This document shows, one piece after another, positions 1 to 12,400 of a stretch of 64,000 nt of DNA (the first letter of the stretch is position 1; each line of letters opens with the position of its first letter). The stretch comes from Piscicola geometra. Taxonomy: Eukaryota > Annelida > Clitellata > Hirudinida > Piscicolidae. The notes under the pieces are model-generated. The model had not been told where the DNA came from. It ran no database searches and was given only the letters and a program-made list of their open reading frames with translations. The stretch covers positions 4,076,090 to 4,140,089 of the forward strand of contig OX030967.1 of assembly GCA_943735955.1 (NCBI GenBank). Direction: 5' to 3'. The position numbers were made by a program, and so were the translations under genes.

Positions 1-638
1 GTAGATAAATGCGTTTTTGCTTCATTATTTTTTCATCCAATTACTTTCCGCTTCAAAGATCTAGAGCTTTCTTTCCCTAATCTAATTTCTTTCATAATAA
101 AAGTGCCTTTCAAAAACAGACAGTAGCTGCCTAGTGAGAGGGATAAGAATGATAATTACAACAATAACAATTATAACATCTATATAATAATTAAAATATG
201 CTTGATTAAAATTATTAAAAGAAAAAAATATTAAAAACTTTTTTTCCGCTAAAAATATCTTTTTTTTGGGTCCATCTCGGAGCAATTGGCTCGTTGATGT
301 TGGCCCTTACTGAGTGGCTCTTACCGTTTTACGTCTTCTCATTTTTGTTTCGTGTGCTTCTTGCCTTCACTTCGGAGTAACTACCCGGTGTCTTAACAAT
401 TACACCATCGCCGTTTATATTATCAATGAATATCAATTAATCATGTAAATATATTTATATAACGCATTAATTCAGGAACACTATAAAATAAATTAAAGAT
501 CAATATAGGGCAAGAAAAATAGCATCGCTTTTCCCAATATCAAGGAATACTAAATATATAATTAAATGTTAACAAAAAAATCATAATTATAATGAATATT
601 CATTATTATAATTGAAATGATGACGTCAGCGGAAGCAC
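1..638. other. Non-coding flank (intron of the AP180/PICALM gene)
   Basis: AT-rich sequence downstream of the third recognised AP180 exon on the minus strand. I looked for the next ANTH exon (after the conserved Pro-Gln-Gly position) on the reverse strand and saw none, so the window most likely ends inside an intron. No other coding signal was seen. Confidence 0.5.
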
Positions 639-2514
639 CTTGGGGACAGGTCTTGTCTGTGAAGTTTTCCAGCTTGAAGGAGCAGTTGTTCGACGCCAGG
701 TACTGCGTGTACCTCTGTGTGGGTGTTCTTGCTTATGACAACAACAACAAAAGAATATAAAACGAATATTAATATCTAATAGCAATTTCACAAAACAATC
801 TTCTGTCTCTACTATGTTTCACACTCTTCTCTTTTTTCCAGCTCATAGAAACTTCTCTTCTCATCTCCCTCTTTGCCCCTTCTTTTCATTCTATACACTT
901 CTTCCCCCTCCCCCTTTAAATGATTTTCTCTCCTCTCTCTTCCTCTCCTATACACTTCATATACCTCACACCTTACTCTCCTTCTTCTTTTTTCTTTTTT
1001 TCATCCCAAACACTGCATACCCTTTTCCTCCTCCTCCTCCTTCTCTTTTCTCCTTCACACCTCCCCCTTTCACCTCATCTCCGTGGTTCATGAGTGAGTG
1101 AGAGGTGAGGAGGGCTTTGAAGACTGACACCCAAGAGAAGTTTTGGCTTCGCTCCAGCAAGAGGCCCGCCAGGTGAGGGATCGAGACGTTGGGTTCGTGT
1201 GTGCACTGGATCAGGTCTGTCGAAGTGGTGCTGGTGATTTGGTTAGAGTGCATGAATTTACAACTAAACCGTTTTACAACTTGCTATTTCCCATTTGCAA
1301 CACCATGCCTCAACTTTGCAGTCCATAGAAATGGGAAAATTACACACTATATTTAAATATCTTTACATTTTAAAAATTACTCCAAATATTTTCATTTCAT
1401 TACATATTAACAATTACATAAATTAAAAATTTCAAATTACGTTAAATCTCTCGCAGCTCAAATTGTCTTTGTTTCACCACAAACACGCACATCCTAAAAT
1501 ACCACTAGATCAAAAGCATCAGGACACACCAGAATCTGTGCATCACTATACTAACACTATACCAACACTTGCAACTAACCAAAAAAACACATGAACGAAC
1601 TCCACATCTCAACACCACGTCCCACTACATCACATCACACCACACTCTTCACAACACATCCCAACCCACTAGTACACAACCTCTCTCTTTAAAAAAAAAG
1701 TAATACTACACTACGAAACTAAATTCCTCTGAACCGAAATATGACACACTCCACTACAACATAACTACATCATAACCATTCCTCTTACAATTAACCACTT
1801 TTCCCTCCTCCACCACAAAAACCAACCCACTCACAATCAACCATTCCCCTCTCATTCCACCACAAAAACCAACCCACTCACAATCAACCATTCCTCTCTC
1901 ATTCCACCACAAAAACCAACCCACCCACAATCAACCATTCCCCTCTCATTCCACCACAAAAACCAACCCACTCACAATCAACCATTCCCCTCTCATTCCA
2001 CCACAAAAACCAACCCACTCACAATCAACCATTCCCCTCTCATTCCACCACAAAAACCAACCCACTCACAATCAACCATTCCCCTCTCATTCCACCACAA
2101 AAACCAACCCACTCACAATCAACCATTCCCCTCTCATTCCACCACAAAAACCAACCCACCCACAATCAACCATTCCCCTCTCATTCCACCACAAAAACCA
2201 ACCCACCCACAATCAACCATTCCCCTCTCATTCCACCACAAAAACCAACCCACTCACAATCAACCATTCCCCTCTCATTCCACCACAAAAACCAACCCAC
2301 TCACAATCAACCATTCCCCTCTCATTCCACCACAAAAACCAACCCACCCACAATCAACGTGCTTCTTCTTCGGGGGCATCACTTCTTCCGTGGTCGCCTT
2401 GCATACCGACTTGGCGAGCCCCTGCCCCGCTAGACTGTGCTTCGCTGCCATCACCCTGTCGACCAGACTCTGCCCGGCCACATTTGGCCCGTACATGAAT
2501 TTGTTTAGACTCAT
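639..2514 (-). CDS. PICALM/SNAP91-like: Clathrin assembly protein AP180/PICALM-like, 5' part (ANTH domain), runs off the left edge
   Basis: Endocytic adaptor that binds PI(4,5)P2 through its N-terminal ANTH domain and recruits clathrin (family knowledge). Three coding exons can be placed on the minus strand: 2514-2352, 1216-1074 and 714-639, with matching phases 1, 0, 1. Exon 1 encodes the signature HSLAGQGLAKSVCKATTEE followed by PPKKKHVD, the lysine-rich lipid-binding patch. Exon 2 continues YLIQCTHEPNVSIPHLAGLL and a FSWVSVFKALLTSHSLM stretch. Exon 3 starts RYTQYLASNNCSF. Together they cover about the first 128 residues of the ANTH fold. The start is ambiguous: Met codons at 2514 and 2496 both fit, and the frame stays open further upstream to 2715 through low-complexity sequence that is probably 5' UTR. 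The exon-1 donor lies in the first unit of a 47-bp minisatellite. Confidence 0.9.
1797..2358 (-). repeat. 47-bp minisatellite, 12 units, carrying repeated 5' splice sites
   Basis: Tandem 47-bp units; the core ccacaaaaaccaaccca recurs at 1813, 1860, 1907 and so on every 47 bases to 2330. On the minus strand each unit contains GTTGATTGTGAGTGGG or GTTGATTGTGGGTGGG. The unit nearest exon 1 supplies the last coding bases and the real donor (GATT|GTGGGT at 2352/2351). The other units therefore carry near-identical copies of the exon-1 5' splice site, several with the better consensus GTGAGT. Confidence 0.92.
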
Positions 2515-3087
2515 CTTGTTCGTTTGTAGAGGAAGGGGGGGGGATTGTGTGTTTGAGTGTTTGTTTGTGTGGTTTTGTGTGGGGGTTTGTTTTTGTGTCT
2601 GTTTGTATGTGTGGGTGTGTGGAGGGAGGGAGGGAAAGTTTGTTTGTAAGATGTATCTATTGAGGTTCTCGATAGAGTTTTCGGCTTGTTTTAGAAATCT
2701 GTTATGTAGTTGCAAGGGTTTTGTTGAAGAGATGTGGCAATGATTGTGGTGGTTGCAGGGATTTCAGAGGATTTTTTGAACAAATTCAGACGAAACTAAC
2801 TCAAAAACTTATATTTTTATCCATCTTTTTGCTATGTATGAGTTCATTTGTTTTTATCAATCTTTATCAATCTACCTCAATGTGTTTGGATTGCGAATTC
2901 AAGTGATGAAACCTTCAACTCCTCTCAACAAGGTTTCAACTGAGGTTCTTGAAGAATGTACAAGTAGTTTATGTCTTTCTGAATTTGTGTAGAGTTTTTA
3001 ACTGCGGTTGTTTTGAAAAGTTTAGTAATAGTTATAGTAATACTAATAGTTATAGTAGCTGTAGTAGTAGTACTTTTAATTTCTTAA

Positions 3088-3313
<226 letters not shown>

Positions 3314-3567
3314 TATTAATAGTTTTTTTTGTAGTTGTTGACGCAAGGAGACTGGCTCGTTCCATGCAGCCTATAAGACGGAGAAGTGTACAAGGTTGTG
3401 TGCATGTGTATGTGTGATGGAGTGTACAACAACAATAATAGCAATAATAAAACCAATAATAATTAAAAAATATTTACAATTAAAAAATTAAAAAAGAATT
3501 AACAAAGAAAGAACGTTAAGGATAATTTTTAAACGTACGGGAAGCCAGGGTGTTGGGACGTTCGATA

Positions 3568-3760
3568 CAAATGATGATGATGATGATGATAAAGATGATG
3601 ATGATAATGATGTTAATGAGGATAAATATGATGATTATGATAATGAGGATAAATATGATGATGATGATAAGGATAAAGATTATGATGATTATGCTGAAGG
3701 TGATGCTGAGGATGATAAAGATGATAATGAGGACAATGATGTAGATTATAGAGATGATGT
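3568..3760. repeat. Imperfect (GAT)n/(GATAAT) microsatellite
   Basis: Degenerate gat-based repeat, with gataat and gagga interruptions. Open frames over it encode only Met/Ile runs. Confidence 0.85.
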
Positions 3761-4971
3761 TGATATAAATTACTTATAATCATTTCTAAAAAGAAAAACA
3801 AATTCTGTAAAAATAAAAAGATAGAAAACAGTTTAAAATGTAAATGCCTCAAGAGCAAAGAACTTGTGACAAGAATTCTTTTGATGCCACAAGAAAGCAC
3901 ATGTACAAAAAAAGACAGACGAAGACATGCAATTACAAGGACACACCCATACACACCCACGCACGCACACACACACACACACACACGCACACACACATAC
4001 AAGAGGAGATAAGAAAAGACACACAATGACGTGTGCATGTAGGTTTTGCATGCGCCTTCCCTCCAATTGGATCAATAACGCCACAATGTACAACTATGCA
4101 CACACATACAAACACACACACACATATACACAAACAACTAATCATACATACAATGCTTTTTTCTTGTGATTCGCAAAAATCCTTAATTAACAGAGAAAAA
4201 ATTGATTTCAATTAATCGTAAGACAAAGCTACCCTTTGATTGTAGAAAATATTCACTGATGATACGGACCCTCTGCTGAAATATAGAAAAACATCACTGC
4301 ATATATACACTTTATATATACAGATAGATATATATATATATAGATTATATATACAGATAGATATAAACAGATTATATATACATATAGATATAAACAGATT
4401 ATATATACAGATAGATATGAACAGACAGATATATACAGAAAATAGAACAATGAGTTTCTTTGGCCACAATGGATTTCCTTGGAGAATGTACAGATTTTCT
4501 TATTGAGTTATAAAGCTCTCAGGAGATGAAGTCACTTAGAACACTGCTGCTTCCCCAGGCTATTACTACTACTGCCACTACTTTTAATACTACTACAACT
4601 ACTACTACTACTAATACAACTACTTTTACTAAAAATACTACTAATACTAATACTACCATTCCATCAAGCCCTCACCGCTGTTACATACTAGGACAGATGG
4701 ATGTTTGTTTATGTGGGTTCCTTGTATGTGAAACGTGTGGTTGTATATTTTTTTATGTAGCTGTATGTATCTTTGTGTGGTTGCATAGTCGTAAGTGTAG
4801 TTGCACGCCACCAGTCATGGAAACAACAGCCTTCACCAACAACTAACATTCTTTTTTTTATAAAACCATAAAAAAATATTATAACTAATAATATTAATGA
4901 TAATAATAATAATAATAAGTAACAATAAAACAAAAATAATAATAAAATGAGTCCGGTGGGCAAAAAAGTTT

Positions 4972-5645
4972 TTAATGATCACTGGTGGGTTGTGGATACT
5001 TCTGCAGCATCTGGTTGATCACCTTGTTCGGATACTTGCCTGCCTCCTTGCGTATCTGTGTTTGCATCTGTGCCTTCTGCTTTTGCTCTTTCTGTGTGTG
5101 AATGGGTGTGTCAATGAGTGTTTATTTTTTCTGCTTTTATCAATAAACCACCACCAGTCCAACATCCTTCTACTCATTAGAGACTGAAAAGACCAAAGTT
5201 ATATTAAACCTACAATTAATCCAAAAAACACTCCCACAAAAACCATCACACTAACTCAATAATCTCCCTCCCTTTTCTACCCCACCCCTCAATATCTGAC
5301 CAAGGCATTCTGATGGCATCCCAGGTAGGCCTGGATCTCCTTGCTGCAGCGTGTCTCATCGTAGTCCTTTTTCTTAAGACATGTCAGCATCAACGCCATC
5401 TCTTGAAAGCACTGTTTACCTGACGGAAAAAATGCTTGAAGATAGAATGTGTTAGAATTTTGGTTTAAAAGCATTTAACAATTTCTCGAACCTGCAACTT
5501 TGTCAGCACGATCGGCCACTCGATCTCTCAGTTTTGGCGGCAAAACATCTCTGTATGGAAAGTCTGGATGCACCTTGCATTTCTTCTTCATCGGCTGCAG
5601 GTCTATCGCACCCAACCCAAATACTTTCGTCGTCAAACGAGGCAT
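4972..5645 (-). CDS. CHCHD1: CHCHD1 / small mitoribosomal subunit protein mS37, 130 aa
   Basis: Twin CX9C protein of the mitochondrial small ribosomal subunit, imported to mitochondria (family knowledge). Three exons with consistent phases: 5645-5492, 5419-5301 and 5091-4972, giving 130 residues. Exon 2 holds both CX9C motifs, CFQEMALMLTC and CSKEIQAYLGC, in the usual EM-L-C ... KEIQ-L-C context. Exon 3 encodes the Lys/Gln-rich helix and a YPNKVINQMLQKYPQPT tail that matches the LPNKLNKLLQRFP tail of vertebrate CHCHD1; it is easy to miss because exon 2 can also be read through to a stop at 5289. The exon-3 acceptor is CACACACAG. The gene is head-to-head with the MICAL-like gene. Confidence 0.9.
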
Positions 5646-6425
5646 TTTATATTTTTTATCGGATTTTTAAGTTCAATTATTTTTATTAAGAAATTAATTC
5701 ACATAAATCTTTAAGTAGTTTTCTCATTTAAGCTGAATTATTATGTATATTCAAGGGCGAAATTAAAAGTTTAATTCTAAAACCAAAATGCGAACTTAAA
5801 TATTGATAATATCAAATAACAGTAATACTGTTGCTGAACATTAAATTTCCACGAATGTCTGAGATACATATAATTCGAAAGTAAAAGACACTGATTTTAT
5901 ACTTTTTCATTGAAATGTTACTTTTATTGATTGTTACATGGGTTACTAGAGATCATGCAACTTGAAATTAGAAAAACTCTGAAATACTAACCACACCTAG
6001 CCATGGCGAAACATTCATGTCAGAATGTGTGGTTCATGGAAGCGCGTGATATTCATTTCTGAATCACACTCACTCAAGCTTGACGCTAAAAAATTCATTC
6101 GTGGTTAGTTCATGGTAAATAAAGAACACAAAAACAAAAAAGTAGTAAACAAACACCGTAACAAACAACCAAACAACGGAATATTATTTAATTCATGTAA
6201 ATATACATGTATTTATTTATCAATGAATCCGAAACTGTCTTAACCTAATTCCATTTTTAAAACAGAAAACGAAACTGTCGATGTGTAGATGAAGTAAACT
6301 GAAAACAAAACAATACGTTAAAGTCAAAATAAAATTGAACTGTTAAAGTAAAATTATAAACTAAAATATTTTATAAAATAATAATGTTAGAAACTTCCGC
6401 TGAGGTATTTTGAAGTAAAGAAAGC
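5646..6425. promoter_or_regulatory. Putative bidirectional promoter region, CHCHD1 / MICAL-like
   Basis: 780 bases between two divergent start codons. AT-rich, with no coding signal on either strand. No individual promoter element can be assigned with confidence; the call rests on gene orientation alone. Confidence 0.4.
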
Positions 6426-9400
6426 ATGGCTGCAAAGTTGAAGTCACTGCAGCAATGGTGTAAGAAGCAATGCGAAGGCTATCCAGGCGTGAAGATCATC
6501 AACATGACCACCTCTTGGAGGGACGGACTCGCCTTCTGTGCCATCATCCATCGCTACCACCCAGAACTCATGTTAGTGGAAGAGTCTCAACGAACATTTT
6601 GTTAAACATTGATTTGTTGAACATAAAAATGACAATTAGAATAATAAGCTAGTAAGTTGACTTAGTTTGAATTGAAATTCATAAGTTGTAACTATATCAG
6701 TTTTCAGATGATTAAAAATACATAATACTTTTTCATTATGATCTTAAAATGTCCTTTCCAGAGACTTTAATTCATTGAATATAGAAAATGTCTATGAGAA
6801 CAATAAGCTGGTGAGTTGGATTGGTTTGAATGGAAATTAAATTTTACCCAATATAAACTATTTGAAATCAATCTATTGAGTATGTAAAAATAAACTTTAA
6901 ATAATTTAATTTCAATAAAATGACAACAAAGTCAATTATTCCATCCTATACAGGCTGCAGAGGTGGGTGAGGGATTGGGCATTCCAGCACTCTTGGACCC
7001 AGAGGACATGGTGGCCATGACGGTGCCTGACAAGCTCTCTATCATCACTTACGTTTCAGGATTCTACAATGTCTTTGGAAACAAAACTAGTATGTTTGAA
7101 AATAAAATTTTCTGTTTCGAAATAAAAAGTTTAATTGCGAAATTTTTTAATGTTGAAAATATAAATTAAACATTTAAATATTATATCCCGAAAGGAGTAG
7201 CCTCAAAAGCAATGAAATCTGACTCTAATCCAGCTGTTTCTACTTCTTCCTCTTCTTCCTCTCTCCAATCCATCACCAACTTCATTTCTTCAGCTATTCC
7301 ACAGAACAAGGTTTGTTCCAGTCAATGTCTGCTATTCTTCTTTTCATCCTCTTCTTATTCTACTTCTTCTTCTTCTACTTCTTTTTTATTTAAAAATTTC
7401 TATCTTAGTCCTCAATGTCTCAAACCAGCTTCTATCTTTACCTTTTTTAACCAAACCAACTCTCCACCATCTTAGTTGCATCACTCCTTCATCACTTCTC
7501 CATTTCCTCTCTATCACACTTCCAGTTTCCAACCAAACGAAAATCGACTTTTCCAAGCACAGAAGAGGAAAGCCCTCCAAATACACCCAATGAAAACAGC
7601 AACACCACCAGCAACAACATTTCCACCACCAACAAAAAACCCAACAACAACACCACCAATAACCACATCAACAACACCAACAACACCACCAACAACAACA
7701 TCAAACTACAACGACTGCACACAGCGTCATGTGGTGGCGACGAGGTTTGTTTCATCTGCGCTGACAAGGTCTATCTCCTCGAGAGACACCGCGTCCACAA
7801 CCGCCTCTACCACCGCCACTGCTTCAGAAAACAAGAGAAAGGTGACATCGACAACTACCATGACAGCTGCACTTCATTGTTGCTGGAAGGGCAAATGGGG
7901 AAGGTGGATAGGAAGATGGTGGTGACTGATGAAAAGAATAAAATTATAAAGGATGATATCAGGACCAATGACGTCATGAAAGGTGACGTCACTAAGCCCC
8001 CAGTGGCAGGAGAGAGAAAGATGGAAGTAGTTAAGGAAGATGGGGGTGGGAAAGAAGGAGGGGATACTGAAAGACAGCGTCAAGTGTTCACAGATGAGAC
8101 CTTTATCCTAGTGTCACCATCCTTGTCAACCTCATCCACCACTATCACACCCTCTCTTTGCAGCATCGAGAGCGGCAATAACCAACAAGCACACAGCAAC
8201 CACCAACAACTCAGCAGCCACCACCTCTCTCCTTCCTTCTCTGACAGCTTTCTTGAGATCTCCAAAAGCCAAGCCGACCAAACCTCTTCAAACACATACC
8301 ATAACGTCAGGCAGGAGATGGCCAGGGTGGATAGAGAAGTGGGAAGGGAAGTGGAAAAGGGTGATAAAGACCCTAAAATTTCCCATCCAGCCACTAACGT
8401 CTTCACATGCGACAGAAACCTAACAAACTCAGCGATCGGAAGCGACCAGACGTTACACGCCTTCCGCAACACACACCACCCCCTCCCTGACCCCTTCCAG
8501 CCCGTGCACTACCGCTCCAGCAATCAGAACAACCCACACCCTTTCAGCGGCGCTCCAACGGGCTTGTTCCTTAACGCCTCGCTCACCTCAGTCTCCAGTC
8601 TGGACTGTAACATCAGGGACATCAGCAAGTTTGTGCCGTTGTGTAGTGCTTGCAATGTAGTCGCCTCAGCCAGCCTCACTTCCGTCAGTAGCTTCTTCAG
8701 TGATGCTGTCGTCGTCGGGGCTAGTGCTGATGATGATGGTGGTACTGATGATGATGCTGGTGGTAAACAAGTCAGTAGGAAAAAGATGGAGAGTGGTGAT
8801 GGTGTATCTGTTGAGGCTGTGAGGGGAGAAGGTGGTATGGTGGGTGGGAAAGGAAAGGAGGATGCCGGCATGGTGGGAGGAGTTGGAGAAGGAGAGGAAG
8901 AAATGAGGGAAGAGAAAGGAAGAGTGGAGGAGGTGGAGGAGAAAGTGATTACGTCAGAGTACATCTCTAGCCATACCCCCCATCATGACCAAATCTGCAC
9001 CATCACGTGCTTGCCTGCCTTGTCTGATGAGTCATTCAAACAGGAAAAGCGTCAAGAGGGTGCGTCTAATGGCCAAGTGGGAGGGAGACATGTTGGAGGA
9101 GAGGAGGTTCAAGGGAAGAGAGGTGAGAAGGGGGTGGAGGGTGAGAGGGTGGTGGAGGGTGAAAAGGTGGTGGAAGGGGTGAAGGAAGTGGGTAGGTTGA
9201 GACCGAGGATTGAACGGAAGATGTCCAGGGGAGGGTCGGCGAGGGAGGGTAGTGGAGGTGTTCTGAGTTCTGTAAAGAAGGGAGGGGTGCTAATAGCGGG
9301 TAAAAACAGGAGTGGTGCTGATAGTAGTGGTGCTAATAGTAGTAGTGTTATTAGTAGTAGTGTTGATAGTAGTGGTGCTGATAGTAGTGGTAATGTTGAT

Positions 9401-12400
9401 AGTAGTGCTGATATTGGTGGTGTTGATAGTAGTGGTATTGATAGTAGGGGTCATGCTGATAGTAGTGGTGTTGATAAAGGGGGTCATGTTGATAGAAGTG
9501 GTGTTGATTATGCTAGTAGCGGTGGTGTTGGTGTTAGTGAGAATGTTATTGGTGGTGATGTTGTTAATAGTGAGGAGGAGAAGGTTGTTAAGGTGATTTC
9601 ATCAACTGGTCCTGCTGTTGTGGAGGAGAAAGCACCGGAAAGTGTGAACTTTTCTGGAAAGGTATCGACCCCTGGAGTAGTGTGTAGTGGAGTGATGCAT
9701 GGAAGAGAAACGCGGAAAGAAGGAAAGAAGATGGATGAGAAGAAAAAGAGTAAAGAAATAGGCAATGTGACGGAGGAAGAAAGAGTGGAGAGAGGGAAGG
9801 AGGGGAGGAGAGATGGAGCTGGTATTCATTCAACGTTCTACGAAGCCCAAAACCTGGGAAACAACGCCAAGACAAGCTCAAATGCCAACTCTTTGAGGCA
9901 ACAACAACCAACCGTGAAGAAAGACAAAAAGACCGATTTAAGAGCCACCCCCTTCACTCGTGCCATCAACATCTCCCACACCAGCACTTTTTCCACTCTT
10001 TCCATCAACACACTCACTCCCTCCACCATCACTCTCAAAGAACCAAAGCCAGTGCCGAGACAGTTACTACCAAAAAAGTTCGAGAAAGAAGCACCGAGCG
10101 CCATCGAGTCTTTGGCGAGTATGCTCGATAGCATTCCTCAACTGAACGACCCCGTCAAGAAACCCACCAGGCCCGCACCGATGCACCCCCTCTCGACCAC
10201 CGCTGCCACCGACGATACTGGCAGTGATGATTCGTTGAAGTTGTTTGGCGCTACGAACAGCGCAGAGATCGAGAGACTAGCTTCTCCCTCGCTCGACAAA
10301 ATTTCCCAGAGTTCGTTGCTTGATGGAATGTCCGTGGGGAAGGACGTGAGACAGTCTACAGATGGTTTGGGAGAGACGAAGACCTCTTATGTAGGCAATA
10401 AGAACAACTCTAAGAAGGTGATGCAGACAACTGCGCACAACAACACACAAAGAAACGCTGTGAAAACTGAGCAGTTCAACATACTGACGACTAAACAGGC
10501 AAACACAGAAGCAACCACACATACAAGCACACAGACAAGCACACAGACAAACACACAGACAGCTCCCAGGGCATCCACACATACATCACCAAATACGCAA
10601 ATCAATCAGGTGCTTGCAAAGTCTAAAGTCCCTCCCAGACCACCTCCTCCCCGTCTGTCATTGGATCCTCTTGGAGGCAAACCACTACAACATCCCGAAG
10701 GCCAGAAACTTGAACAACAACAACAAAGTGAGAAAGAAGCCGCTCCACAACAACAGCAACAACAACAGCAAAAACACAAACAACAAGAACAAGAACAACA
10801 GTTGAACAAAAAGACGCTTATACCCGATAGTATTCTTTTCAAGCACCTACTGAAACCTCAACATTCCATCAAGCCACCATCCACCACTACCGCCTCAGCA
10901 ACCAAGCCTCCCACCACCACTCAAGCGCCTGTCAAGAAGGTCCTCAAAGTCTCTTCTACTTTCTACATCGACGCCCCTCTAGGCGATGTTCTCCATACCA
11001 CTCCCGCTGGAGATGCTCCCAGGGTACTGAGGAAGGCGGCTGTAGAGGCTGGTAAGAAGGAGGAGAGTCCACTCACAAAAGAGGGGTGTTCGTCTCAGCT
11101 CGAAAAGAAAGACGACTCGCAACAGCTGCAATTGAAACTTGACGAGGAGGTTAAGCTGAAGAAGCTGCTTGAAGAACACCCGCAACAACATCAACTGCTG
11201 CAGCAACAAATACAACACCCGCAACAACATCAACTGCTGCAGCAACAAATACAACACCCGCAACAACATCAACTGCTGCAGCAACAAATACAACACCCGC
11301 AACGACATCAACTGCTGCAGCAACAAATACAACATCTGCAACAACATCAACTGCTGCAGCAACAAATACAACACCCGCAACAACATCAACTGCTGCAGCA
11401 ACAATTACAACACCTGCAAAAACAAATTGCTGAGCTACAGGACAAACAACAACACGACAAGCCACAGCAAACGCCACGAGAATCTTTGAACAAATCAACT
11501 TCCACCATCAACACTGCCCTGCAACCCTCCCTTCCCACCAAGCCTCTTAAACCACCCCCCAAACCTCCTGCCGACTCGACCACACAAAAGAGCAGCCACA
11601 GCTTCCAAAGCTGCACTAACCACCCTTCCAGCTCCCCTCCTACTAAGCCTACAACACATCCTACAAACTCCGCTGGACTCACCAAACCACCCAGACCAGC
11701 ACCTATCTCCATCGATAAACTCCCCCCGAAGGAAGTTTGCCAGGGGGAGGGTAAGAGGAGGCTACTACCAGCGCCTCAACTGCGTCAGTCTCTCGATGAC
11801 TGCTCAACAACCAACGAGGCAGATAAGCAGGCGTCCGCCTTTCCCGTACCTGAATTCATCGCTAACCCATACCTCTACGAGGTACTTTCAGACGCTAGCT
11901 TTTTCAAATCATAGTTTATTTTTATCGTTTTGTATTTTTTGTTTAGTATTTTATAATTTTTTACTTCACAATATTTTAGAATATATAATCGTATTTAATT
12001 ATATATTCAAATAAATAAATCAACTCCAAATGAAACCCAGAAAGCCAAAATGAGTCTTTTATCGAAGTTGGCAGAGATTGAAAAACTACTAAAGACGCTT
12101 GAGGCTGAAGGAAGAGATTTGGAAGACACCATCAGAGATGGTCATCATTGCTATTTGTTTTTATTTTTATATTTTATTAAAAGTTTTTAATTTAATTATT
12201 TTGATATATTATCAAGTCATTAATTCCGTATCTCTATTATTTATAACACCTTTTTTCGGCGCTAAAAATCCCCAAACCTCCGCTCATCACCACGATCAAC
12301 ATCTCATCGGCAGCTGGCGACGACGACGTCGGCATGCTTCGTTGGTTTGAGTTGGTGGAGGAGAGAAATATCCTTCTAAGAGATGAGGCGGAATTCATCT

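Noticed and set aside
2275..2715. AP180 ORF extended upstream to a Met at 2715 and downstream to 2275
   Set aside because: The upstream part is low-complexity (Thr/His/Lys) and lies before the conserved ANTH start. The downstream part reads into the minisatellite past the donor.
5289..5474. CHCHD1 ending at 5289 (VRY then stop)
   Set aside because: Splicing at 5301 in phase 0 to 5091 restores the conserved YPNK...LQKYP tail of the family, so the read-through end is probably intronic.
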